The notes beneath the pieces are model-generated. The model saw nothing but the letters and a program-made list of their open reading frames with translations, did not search any database and had not been told where the DNA came from. A stretch of DNA of 64,000 nucleotides from Kibdelosporangium banguiense (GTDB taxonomy: Bacteria; Actinomycetota; Actinomycetes; Mycobacteriales; Pseudonocardiaceae), in the NCBI RefSeq assembly GCF_017876405.1, contig NZ_JAGINW010000001.1, forward strand, positions 6,585,203-6,649,202, given 5' to 3'. Below, in pieces: positions 10,023-17,925 of the stretch. A program made the translations under genes and the position numbers. Position 1 is the stretch's first letter. Each line of letters starts with the position of its first letter.

Positions 10023-11506
10023 GGACGTAACTCGCTGATCGCGGTCGCGACACCGGTCACGGTCGGATCGTCGAGGAACACGTCGAAGGGCACCTCCACG
10101 CCGAACCGTTTGCGGCACCTCGCTGTGATCTGGGTGATCGTGAGCGAGTGCCCACCGAGGTCGTAGAGGTCCTCATCCAGCCCGATCTCATCGATCCGGA
10201 GCACCTCGCTCCACATGAGACGGATCTGTGCGACCAGGTCCGGATCGAGCGCAGTGCCGGTGACCGGCGCGGCCCCGGTGGTCGGCTCGGTGGGCAAGGC
10301 CAAGGCCACTGTGGGTAGCTCGGACAGCAGGATGTCGGGGTCGGCCGCGACGGTTTTCAACGCTGACCGGAAACACTCTGCCGCGTTCTCGGCCGTGGAC
10401 CGGTCGACCACGCCGAGATTGTGGAACAGCCGGGCATGTAATCCGTCGTGGCCGTCGTCGGCCTGCAGGTGCACGATGTTGCGGATCGCGAGGGTGGACA
10501 TCATCAGGTCCACCTTGACGTCGAAGCCAGGCAGGGGCGGCGCCTGGTGATGGCGACGGTAGCTGATCGACACAGGCGCCAGCGCCGCGCTCGGCCGCAT
10601 CCCGCCGATCGCCCGTGCGAGCGGGACCTCGCGGAACTCGTTCAGCGCACGGATCTCGGCCTTGACCTGCGTGGCGAACCGGCGGAACGACAGGTCAGGG
10701 CCGAGGGTGACGATCACGGGCAGTTCAGTGGCGAACAACCCGAGATGTGCCCGGGTCTCCACACGCCGGGTGGACATCGCGACCGCGACCGTCGGCTGGC
10801 CGAACACCACGTGCAGCAACGCCAGCAGCACGTCGAACCGGCTGACCCCGATCCGCTCGGCGGTGTCGGAGATCTCCGCGGTCAGGTCGAAGTCGACCAC
10901 GCCACCGGCACCGGGCGTGACCGGACGGTCGGCGTCCTGCCAACGTCGCTGCCAGTACGCCGCCGCGGCCGGCAAGACATCTGCGATCCGGGCTTGCTGT
11001 TCGTCTGCCGCCTGTTCGTGCGAGATTTCTAGCGCAGCCGGTGGCTTGCCCTGGTAGAACGCCAGCAGATCCTGGACCAGGAAGTCCTTCGACATCCCGT
11101 CGAACACCAGGTGATGGATCACCGACAGCACGACATGCCGGTCCCTGGCGACCTCGGCGACCGCGAACCGGGCGAGTGGGCCGTACCGCAGATCAAACGG
11201 GCGCTTGCTTTCCTGCTCGATCCACGACTGGACATCGGCGACAGCCGTGAACGTGACCGGTGGCGCGTTCGTCGTCGGGACGAGTAACAGAACACCATCC
11301 CGTTCCTCGAACGCGCACGACAGGACGCTGTGCCTGCGGATCACCGCCGAGCAGGCGTCGAGCATCGCCTGCCGGTCGAGCGGGCCGTCCAGCCAGACGG
11401 CGACCGGCAGGTGGTAGGCCGTGCCGGTGCTGCCGACCTGCTCGGTGATCCACATCCCGTACTGGGCCAGCGTGGCTTGGACGGGTGCGGTGGGGACCCC
11501 GGTCAT
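10019..11506 (-). CDS. NRPS C-T didomain without adenylation domain
   Basis: A 495-residue protein with a condensation domain (HHLVFDGMS at 131-139) followed directly by a carrier domain (LGGHS, Ser454). There is no A domain between them, so the carrier must be charged in trans or receive an acyl chain from another carrier. It lies between a stand-alone AMP ligase (8-nt gap) and the dimodular NRPS (ATGA overlap), so the order ligase, C-T, C-A-T-C-A-T, C-A-T-TE mimics an assembly line. Likely role: accept the starter or first residue and present it to the Gly module. The C-T architecture is seen; what loads it is inference. Confidence 0.92.
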   Translation of the reverse strand: MTGVPTAPVQATLAQYGMWITEQVGSTGTAYHLPVAVWLDGPLDRQAMLDACSAVIRRHSVLSCAFEERDGVLLLVPTTNAPPVTFTAVADVQSWIEQESKRPFDLRYGPLARFAVAEVARDRHVVLSVIHHLVFDGMSKDFLVQDLLAFYQGKPPAALEISHEQAADEQQARIADVLPAAAAYWQRRWQDADRPVTPGAGGVVDFDLTAEISDTAERIGVSRFDVLLALLHVVFGQPTVAVAMSTRRVETRAHLGLFATELPVIVTLGPDLSFRRFATQVKAEIRALNEFREVPLARAIGGMRPSAALAPVSISYRRHHQAPPLPGFDVKVDLMMSTLAIRNIVHLQADDGHDGLHARLFHNLGVVDRSTAENAAECFRSALKTVAADPDILLSELPTVALALPTEPTTGAAPVTGTALDPDLVAQIRLMWSEVLRIDEIGLDEDLYDLGGHSLTITQITARCRKRFGVEVPFDVFLDDPTVTGVATAISELRP

Positions 11507-11514
11507 ATAGCGCC

Positions 11515-13029
11515 TTACTCCTTGGCAATCCGCCTGAGCGTCTGCTTGATCACTTTGCCTGCGTCGTTGCGTGGCAGGCGGTCCAGCACAAGCAGCCGGG
11601 TGGGCAGTTCGTGCTGGGCGAGCCGTTCGCCGAGGAACGATCGGACCCCGGCAAGCGAGATGGGTGAGGTGGCGACGACCGCGGCGGCCACGGCCATTCC
11701 CATGACGGGATGGGAAATGCCGAACACCGCCGCCTCGGTGACATCGGGATGCTCGTAGAGCTCGGCTTCGACCTGGAGGGTCGGCACCTTGAAGGCACCC
11801 GACTTGATGACGTCGCTGTCCCGGTCGACCAGATGCAGGAATCCGTCCTCGTCGACGTAGCCGAGATCGCCCATCCTGACCCAGCCGTCGCGGAACACAG
11901 TGTCCTGGCTGTCCTCTTCGCCGTGATAGGACCGGCTGTACGGCCCGGCGCGCAGCCAGACCTCGCCGGTCTCACCCGGACTGAGCCGGACACCGTTGCT
12001 GTCGGCGACCTTCAGTTCGCTGCCCGCCGCCGGACGGCCGAGCGCCGACGGCCGTTGCGGGTCGTAGATCATGATGGTCTGCGCGGGGGACGCCTCGGTC
12101 GAGGTGTAGTAGTTGGTGATGGTGGCGTTGGGGAAGGCCTCGACCAGTCCGGCGGCGACCTTCGGCGGCAGGGCGGACGCCGCCGATCCCAGCAGGAGCA
12201 CACTGGACAGGTCGTGATTCGCCGCGATGCCCGCGCTCAGCAACTCGGTGGCCATCGCCGGGACCACGAACACCGTGCCCGCGCTGTAGGACTCGATCAG
12301 CCTGGCGAACCTGGCCGGGGTGAACTGCGGCAGCGTGACCACTGCCGGTGCCGCGGTCAACGCGTGCGTCAGCATCACCTGGCCCGCGTTGGTCCCGATC
12401 GGGAACGCGTGCAGCAAATACTTGCTGTGCGCGAACGCCCGGCGTTTCGGACTGATCGGACCGCGGGCCCCGAGGTTGGCATGCGTGGCGCGGACACCCT
12501 TGGGACGTCCGGTCGTGCCCGAGGTGAACAGGATCTGCGCCGGGTCGGTGAGCTCGACGCGGACATCCGGCTGACCGGTCGTGCCGGTCTGCAGCTGCGC
12601 CGCTGTCCCGGCCCAGCCCGGCCCGGCAGGAGGGGCCACTATCTGTCCATAAAGGACGGCAGTGGCCCCGCACCGGACGAGCATCTCGTCGCGCTGGACG
12701 GGCGCCATCCGATCGGAGATCGGTACGGCGACCGCGCCCGCCTTGAGCACCGCGGTCCACGTCACCGCGAAATCAAGCCAGTCCCGGGCGCCGAACACCA
12801 GCCCGACCTTCTCGCCACGACCGACGCCGCACGCGATCAGGCCGTGTGCGGCCGCATCCGAGCGCTCATCCCATTCGCGGAACGTCAACGTTCCCACGCC
12901 CGCGACGATGAGAGCCGCTCGCTCAGGTTCATCGAACGCCCGATCGGCGAGCAGTTCGGGAACTGTCAGTATTCGTTGATGGGCCGTGGAACCCACCTCC
13001 TGCCCCAGCGGCCGGCTAGGTGTTGGCAC
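11515..13029 (-). CDS. Stand-alone acyl/aryl-AMP ligase (class I adenylate-forming enzyme)
   Basis: A 504-residue adenylate-forming enzyme with FTSGTTGRPKG (A3), YTSTEAS (A5), GDLGYVDEDGFLHLVDRDSD (A7/A8) and the C-terminal catalytic Lys in NDAGKVIK (A10). It has no carrier domain, so it should activate an acid and load it on a separate carrier or CoA. First gene of the leftward NRPS operon, diverging from a stand-alone carrier gene at 13129, an obvious candidate partner; the C-T protein is another. The GTG at 13029 is the longest start. A strong AGGAGG lies inside the frame at 12996-13001 (minus strand), but no standard start codon sits at the right distance behind it, so the true N-terminus is uncertain. 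Substrate unknown. Confidence 0.9.
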   Translation of the reverse strand: MPTPSRPLGQEVGSTAHQRILTVPELLADRAFDEPERAALIVAGVGTLTFREWDERSDAAAHGLIACGVGRGEKVGLVFGARDWLDFAVTWTAVLKAGAVAVPISDRMAPVQRDEMLVRCGATAVLYGQIVAPPAGPGWAGTAAQLQTGTTGQPDVRVELTDPAQILFTSGTTGRPKGVRATHANLGARGPISPKRRAFAHSKYLLHAFPIGTNAGQVMLTHALTAAPAVVTLPQFTPARFARLIESYSAGTVFVVPAMATELLSAGIAANHDLSSVLLLGSAASALPPKVAAGLVEAFPNATITNYYTSTEASPAQTIMIYDPQRPSALGRPAAGSELKVADSNGVRLSPGETGEVWLRAGPYSRSYHGEEDSQDTVFRDGWVRMGDLGYVDEDGFLHLVDRDSDVIKSGAFKVPTLQVEAELYEHPDVTEAAVFGISHPVMGMAVAAAVVATSPISLAGVRSFLGERLAQHELPTRLLVLDRLPRNDAGKVIKQTLRRIAKE

Positions 13030-13092
13030 CCATGCCGGCCGGTCTTCCTCGCGCAGACGTTATGAAGAACTGGCAGCAGCGTCAAGTAGTTC

Positions 13093-13131
13093 GTGACTTG
13101 TCGGCAATTCGGACTAGACTCGCCCGTCGTG
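13093..13131 (+). promoter_or_regulatory. Probable promoter and leaderless start of the carrier gene
   Basis: GTGACT at 13093-13098 (-35-like), a 16-bp spacer and TAGACT at 13115-13120 (-10) lie just upstream of GTG at 13129. A transcript starting 7-9 bases after the -10 would begin at or within two bases of the start codon, the layout of a leaderless mRNA, common in actinomycetes. No Shine-Dalgarno sequence precedes this GTG, which agrees. Confidence 0.55.
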
Positions 13132-13362
13132 CGGGAATCTGGGGAAGTTCGCCGTCGTGTCGCGCAGCTGGTCGAGCTGGCCACCGACGGTGACGTCGAA
13201 TCGGGCGATGTGCTGGCCGGGCGGGCGAGTCTGCCGGATCTCGGCGTGACCTCGTTGGGGTACCTGCGGTTGATCGACGCGCTGGAGCGGGAGTTCGGTG
13301 TGGACATCGACACCATGGCCCCGCTGGCGACCCTGGACGACGTGGTGGGCCAGCTGACATGA
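13129..13362 (+). CDS. Stand-alone carrier protein (ACP/PCP)
   Basis: A 77-residue carrier protein with the phosphopantetheine site LPDLGVTSLGYLRLID, Ser in GVTS. An earlier in-frame GTG at 13093 would place the start inside the -35 element, so GTG 13129 is preferred. Its stop overlaps the next start (ATGA), coupling it to a free condensation domain; across the divergent promoter lies an AMP ligase. Ligase, carrier and free C domain together would make a minimal system to activate an acid, hold it and condense it with an amine. Whether it belongs with the NRPS or with the PKS operon further right cannot be decided from sequence. Confidence 0.85.
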   Translation: MRESGEVRRRVAQLVELATDGDVESGDVLAGRASLPDLGVTSLGYLRLIDALEREFGVDIDTMAPLATLDDVVGQLT

Positions 13363-14606
13363 AGATCGGCTTCGCGGCAGGCCAGGCCCGTTCGGCGCCG
13401 CTTACCTGGGGACAGCGCGACATCTGGCGCGCGATCGAGGCCGCGCGGCCGCAGGACGGATACCTGAACTTCGGTCATGTTCTGCCCGCCCCGCGCAGGT
13501 CCGGCCCGGTCACTCTCGCTCGTGCGGCGGACGCGCTCGGCAAGCTCGTCGAGCGGCATGAGGCGTTGCGGACCAGGATTTCCGGTGACCGCCAGCAAGT
13601 GGAGAGCTCTGGTCAGCTCGATGTCACGGTGACAGAGTGTGCCGTCGATGAAGTTTCTGTTGCCGCCGAACAAGAGCTGAACCGGATGTCGGCGCCTGCT
13701 TTCCACTACGCGGAGCAATGGCCGTTGCGTGCCGGATTTGTTGTCACGGACGGCGTTGTGCAGCGGATCGTGCTTGTGTTCTGCCACATGGCTGTGGACG
13801 GGCACGGCGCTGAGATCGTGCTGAAGGATTTACGGCTGTTGCTGCTGCGGGGAACACTTCCGCAGGCGTCGGCCGCGAAACCCGCAGACCTTGCGGCCCA
13901 CCAGAACTCCGCTGATGGCAGGAAGATGACACGGGACGCTGTCACCTACTGGACAGAACAGTACGGACGCATCACTCCGGCCAGCCTGCCCACGGCCCCT
14001 GTGCGGCAGCCGAGATACGTACAGGCGTCGTTGTATACCAAGGCTGCCGCAGCCGCGGCGCACGTGATCGCCGACCGTGACAGGGTGAGTTCGTCGACTG
14101 TGTTCCTGACCGCGGTGATGAAGCAGGCGGCCGAACTCACCGGCCAGCGTGTGCTGGGTATGCGCATGATCGTGAGTAACCGGTTCAGCCACGGCCGGCG
14201 CGATGTGGTCTCGACCATCTCGCAGGAAGGCCTGGTGGTGCTGGATCTCGGTTCGCCGGACTTCGACGGCCTGGTGCGGCAGGCATGGCAGGCCGCGCTG
14301 CGTGGCTACCGGTTCGCCCAGTTCGATCCCGACGAGATGCACCGTGTGACCAGCGCGTTGCCGGTGGCGTCGTTCGGCTGTTTCAACGACCAGCGGCTCG
14401 TGCAACGCGCCGAACCGCTGCCGCCTGATGACTCGTCGTCGACAGTGCAATGGACATCCACAATGGATCGCAATATCTGTGACTTCCGGGTGCACGTCGG
14501 CGACGGCGAGCTCAGCCTGGCCGCCGACACGGCGCTGCTGTCGCCCGGCGGGATCGAAGGCTACCTGCGGGACGTCGAGTCGCTGCTGGTCAAGGCGGCG
14601 GTATGA
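13359..14606 (+). CDS. Stand-alone NRPS condensation-like protein
   Basis: A 415-residue single condensation-fold protein. The active-site motif is CHMAVDGHG: the second, catalytic His and the Asp-Gly of HHxxxDG are kept, while the first His is Cys. It starts with TWGQRDIW, the C1-like opening, and ends without a carrier domain. ATGA overlaps at both ends link it to the carrier gene before and the amidase-like gene after. It may join the acyl group on the stand-alone carrier to an amine (peptide or aminosugar), or act as an acyltransferase. The fold is clear; the acceptor is unknown. Confidence 0.85.
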   Translation: MKIGFAAGQARSAPLTWGQRDIWRAIEAARPQDGYLNFGHVLPAPRRSGPVTLARAADALGKLVERHEALRTRISGDRQQVESSGQLDVTVTECAVDEVSVAAEQELNRMSAPAFHYAEQWPLRAGFVVTDGVVQRIVLVFCHMAVDGHGAEIVLKDLRLLLLRGTLPQASAAKPADLAAHQNSADGRKMTRDAVTYWTEQYGRITPASLPTAPVRQPRYVQASLYTKAAAAAAHVIADRDRVSSSTVFLTAVMKQAAELTGQRVLGMRMIVSNRFSHGRRDVVSTISQEGLVVLDLGSPDFDGLVRQAWQAALRGYRFAQFDPDEMHRVTSALPVASFGCFNDQRLVQRAEPLPPDDSSSTVQWTSTMDRNICDFRVHVGDGELSLAADTALLSPGGIEGYLRDVESLLVKAAV

Positions 14607-16393
14607 GCTACGCCAGGGCGACCTCCTGTGCACAGGGGCAGACGTTGCTGTTCCGCGCCGAACCCGGGCCGGTCCGTGTCGAGGATGTGCCCACCGGGCA
14701 ACTGGTTCACCAGGAGGAAGTGTTCGACACGGACTGGGAGCTGGTCGTGCCACGCGACTGGCCGAGTTCCTTGTACCGTGCCGTGTTCGCGTCGAGTACC
14801 GCCTACTTCGTGGTGCGTGCCGCGGTGGCGTCCAGCCCGGTGCTGGTGTCGATTCCCTTCCCGACCTGGGAAGCCTACAACCGGCCCGGTGTCGCGGGCG
14901 AAGGTCTGTACCAGGCCGAGCAGCCGGACCGGGCGGTACGTGTCTCGTTCGACCGTTCCGGCGCGGGACCGCAGCCCGAAGGCTGGGAGCTGGGCCTGCT
15001 GCGCTGGCTGGGACCGGCCGGGTACCAGGTGGACTACTGCTCGGGCCTGGACCTGCATGACGGCATCGACCTGCTCAACGACTACCAGCTGCTGGTGATC
15101 AACGGTCACGACGAGTACTGGTCGAAGCAGATGCGCGACTCGGTCGAGCAGTTCGTCCGGGGCGGCGGCAACCTCGCCGTCTTCTCCGGCAACACCTGCT
15201 GGTGGCAGGTCCGGTTCGAGGACGACATGCGCACGATGGTCTGCTACCGGGACGCGGTGTCCGACCCGGTCACCGACCCGAGTCTGTCCACAGTGGAATG
15301 GTCGAGTGAACCGGTCAACCGGCCGGAGAACAGTCTCATCGGGGTCAGCTTCGCACGCGGCGCGGGCTGCTGGGTGGATTCCCGTGTGATGGCCGAGGAG
15401 TCCTACACGACCCGGTTCGCCGATCACTGGGTGTTCGACGCAACCGGCCTGCGGGACGGAGACCGGTTCGGCCAGGGCTCGATCGGCTACGAGACCGACG
15501 CCGCGGACTTCGAGGATGTGGACGGTGTTCCGTTGGCCACGGGCCGTGACGGGACACCGCCGTCCTTTGTCATCCTGGCTACTGCGGACCTGCGCCACTG
15601 GCGCCGGTACGGCAAGGACGGCGCCATCACAATGGGTGTTCACCAGCTCGGAGCCGGCACAGTGTTCAACGCCGCCACCATCAACTGGGGCAACTCGTTG
15701 CAGGATCCTGCACTTGACCGGATCACCCGCAATGTGATCGACCGCCTGTCGACCCCGCGATCACCCGCGCGGTGGGAAGTCATCGGCGCGGCCGGCGACA
15801 TCCGTGTCCTTGTTGTGTGTGACGGCCGGTTGTACGCGGTCACCAGCGACGACCAGCTCATCCACCGTCCACTCTGCGGCCAGAACCTGAACTGGCAACC
15901 GGCTGGCGACGCGGGCGGGGTGATCGCGGTCGCCGCGCCTCGCGAGGCGCACGGCGGTCCGTTGCTCGGACTGTACGGGGTGACTCGCGATGGCCGAATC
16001 CGCTACCGTGATGGCATTCCGTCCGATGCGGCTTGGAAGGATGTGAGTTCGGCCCCACCTGGGACGAGTGCGCTCGCGGCCGTGGACGAAGGTATGTTCG
16101 CTGTGGCGGGTGATTCGTTGTGGCATCTGCCGATCCGGTGCCTGGAGGCTGGGCTCGACGGGTGGAGCAAAGTGGACACAGCTCCTTGTTCTGTCTCGCT
16201 CACTGCCATGCACGGCAGGCTTTTCGCCATCGCTGACGACCGGGTGCTGACCCGGGTCGCGGCTCGTGAGCCGTCACCCTGGGCGGATCTTGGCCCCGCT
16301 GAAGGCAATACCGCGCTGGCCGCGTGGTTGGGGCGGCTTGTCGGTGCGGGGGAGCGGCTTTCGTGGCGGGTTGCTCAGTCGTCGGTTTCGTAG
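14603..16393 (+). CDS. N,N-dimethylformamidase beta-subunit-like protein
   Basis: A 596-residue protein whose first about 380 residues resemble the large subunit of N,N-dimethylformamidase, with IPFPTWEAYNRPG, HDEYWSKQMRDSVEQF and FSGNTCWWQVRFE. The last about 200 residues contain repeated strand-rich segments (LYAVTSDDQL, LYGVTRDGRI, MFAVAGDSL, LFAIADDRV) typical of a beta-propeller/tectonin-like tail. No secretion signal seen. It is coupled (ATGA) to the free condensation domain and its 3' end overlaps the convergent glycosyltransferase-epimerase gene by 19 nt. In this context it may hydrolyse or form an amide or formamide on the product; no biochemical role can be read directly. Confidence 0.8.
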   Translation: MSYARATSCAQGQTLLFRAEPGPVRVEDVPTGQLVHQEEVFDTDWELVVPRDWPSSLYRAVFASSTAYFVVRAAVASSPVLVSIPFPTWEAYNRPGVAGEGLYQAEQPDRAVRVSFDRSGAGPQPEGWELGLLRWLGPAGYQVDYCSGLDLHDGIDLLNDYQLLVINGHDEYWSKQMRDSVEQFVRGGGNLAVFSGNTCWWQVRFEDDMRTMVCYRDAVSDPVTDPSLSTVEWSSEPVNRPENSLIGVSFARGAGCWVDSRVMAEESYTTRFADHWVFDATGLRDGDRFGQGSIGYETDAADFEDVDGVPLATGRDGTPPSFVILATADLRHWRRYGKDGAITMGVHQLGAGTVFNAATINWGNSLQDPALDRITRNVIDRLSTPRSPARWEVIGAAGDIRVLVVCDGRLYAVTSDDQLIHRPLCGQNLNWQPAGDAGGVIAVAAPREAHGGPLLGLYGVTRDGRIRYRDGIPSDAAWKDVSSAPPGTSALAAVDEGMFAVAGDSLWHLPIRCLEAGLDGWSKVDTAPCSVSLTAMHGRLFAIADDRVLTRVAAREPSPWADLGPAEGNTALAAWLGRLVGAGERLSWRVAQSSVS

Positions 16394-17925
16394 GCCAGCC
16401 ATTGCGAGTACGTGTGCAGGCCGTAATGCAGGTCGATGCTCGGTCGCCAGCCGAGCTCCTTCTCCGCTCTGCCGACTGGGACTGGGGTGCCGCCCTTGGC
16501 CGGTGTGCCCTCGGTCCGGACCGGCCGGACTGACTGCCCTATCGCGACACAGAGCTTCTCGGGCGTGACGAGGTTGGGGTTCGCGATGGTGTAGGCCTTG
16601 CTCGGTGGCGCGCGGTGTAGCACTGCCTCGACGGCGTCGGCGACGTCTTTCAGGTGGACAAGCTGGACAGGCTCGGCGTCGGTGAGATCGATCGGACGAT
16701 TGAGCAGAGCATTTCTCACGAACTGGGCAAGCGGTTTGTCCGCTGGCATTCCCGGTCCGTAGGGCACTCCCAATCTCAGTATCAGGTCGCCTAGAAGGAT
16801 CGCGCGTTCGCCAGCCATCTGAATCGCGATATCAGCCTTGCGATCGGTGACCTGATAACCACGGTCTGCCAGCGCGTGCCTCAGATAGTCGCCGACGAAA
16901 CCGCCGCCTGCCACGCTCACACTCCGAGATGGGCTCTCACGGGTCTTCGGCGTCGTCGACAGACCGAGCCGCAACCCGTCCCACGCGACCTCATGAAGCC
17001 GGTCAGTCAGGTCCGCCAACGCTTTCGCGCCCAGCTTGTGGCACATCCCGCCCGGTACGATCGTCGCCAGCGCCCGATCAAGCACTTGTTCGGACTGGCC
17101 CACACCATGGCCTTCGGCCTGGTTGACCACGCCCATGGTGAACGCGGTGAGCCACACACCCCAAGCTTCCTCGGAGTCGAACTCGTCCCGCTGGGGCAGG
17201 TCGATCTCGAACCGCCGCAGGTACTCCTCACACTGCATGGTCCGCCACCCGGCCGAGGACCGGACCGCACACTGAGCGACCCCCAGCTTGAAGAACGGAA
17301 TCACGGACAGTCCGGTCAGGCCAGGTCGCTCCTCGCCGTCGTCGTGCCGGATGAAACACGCAGACCGGCGCAGCCCCTGGAAGTCGTTGTCCACCAGGCT
17401 CGCCATGTCCTCGTGCTCCGCCAAACTCGGCACCGCGACATAGGCCGGAACACCCGCCTGCTTGAGAAACCGATTCATCAACACGTCATCCGGCCATGTC
17501 CCACCCTTGTCACGGGCCCACGCGACGTAGTCTCGCGCCACATCCCGCGGCAGCATGATCGCGGCCACCGGCATGTACTCATTCGCCGCAGGAACCCACC
17601 GCGCCCCAGCCAGCGCCCCCTGCCGCGCAGCAGCCCCATTCCGCGAATTCCAGAACGCGAACAAAGCCAGTGCCGCATCAGGCATCGCCTCAGCCGCCGC
17701 CCGCACCCGCCCAAAAAACCCAGCCGACAAGACCATGTCGTCATGAAGCAAAAAATGATGCGTCGACCCCTCCGGCACAGACGACCACGCCCGCAACGAA
17801 GTCCGGAACGCCGATGGCTGCCCACCCGGATCCGGATCAGTCACCACATCAAGAACACCCCCAGCCAAGGCCCGCGCCCGCTCCAACCGCAACGGATGCG
17901 CCATCACAGCCCCAGTCACCCGCAT
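16375..17925 (-). CDS. Glycosyltransferase-NAD epimerase fusion protein
   Basis: A 516-residue protein with two apparent domains. The N-terminal about 330 residues look like a small glycosyltransferase: HHFLLHDDMVLSAGFF holds a DxD-like HDDM, with DDVLMNRF further on. The C-terminal about 180 residues look like an extended SDR with the nucleotide loop VAGGGFVGDYL and the C-terminal epimerase-family sequence ELGWRPSIDLHYGL. The SDR part is short and no YxxxK pair is evident, so it may bind rather than convert the sugar nucleotide. Last gene of the leftward sugar block; the start overlaps the upstream formyltransferase (GTGATG). Donor and acceptor sugars are unknown. Confidence 0.75.
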   Translation of the reverse strand: MRVTGAVMAHPLRLERARALAGGVLDVVTDPDPGGQPSAFRTSLRAWSSVPEGSTHHFLLHDDMVLSAGFFGRVRAAAEAMPDAALALFAFWNSRNGAAARQGALAGARWVPAANEYMPVAAIMLPRDVARDYVAWARDKGGTWPDDVLMNRFLKQAGVPAYVAVPSLAEHEDMASLVDNDFQGLRRSACFIRHDDGEERPGLTGLSVIPFFKLGVAQCAVRSSAGWRTMQCEEYLRRFEIDLPQRDEFDSEEAWGVWLTAFTMGVVNQAEGHGVGQSEQVLDRALATIVPGGMCHKLGAKALADLTDRLHEVAWDGLRLGLSTTPKTRESPSRSVSVAGGGFVGDYLRHALADRGYQVTDRKADIAIQMAGERAILLGDLILRLGVPYGPGMPADKPLAQFVRNALLNRPIDLTDAEPVQLVHLKDVADAVEAVLHRAPPSKAYTIANPNLVTPEKLCVAIGQSVRPVRTEGTPAKGGTPVPVGRAEKELGWRPSIDLHYGLHTYSQWLAYETDD

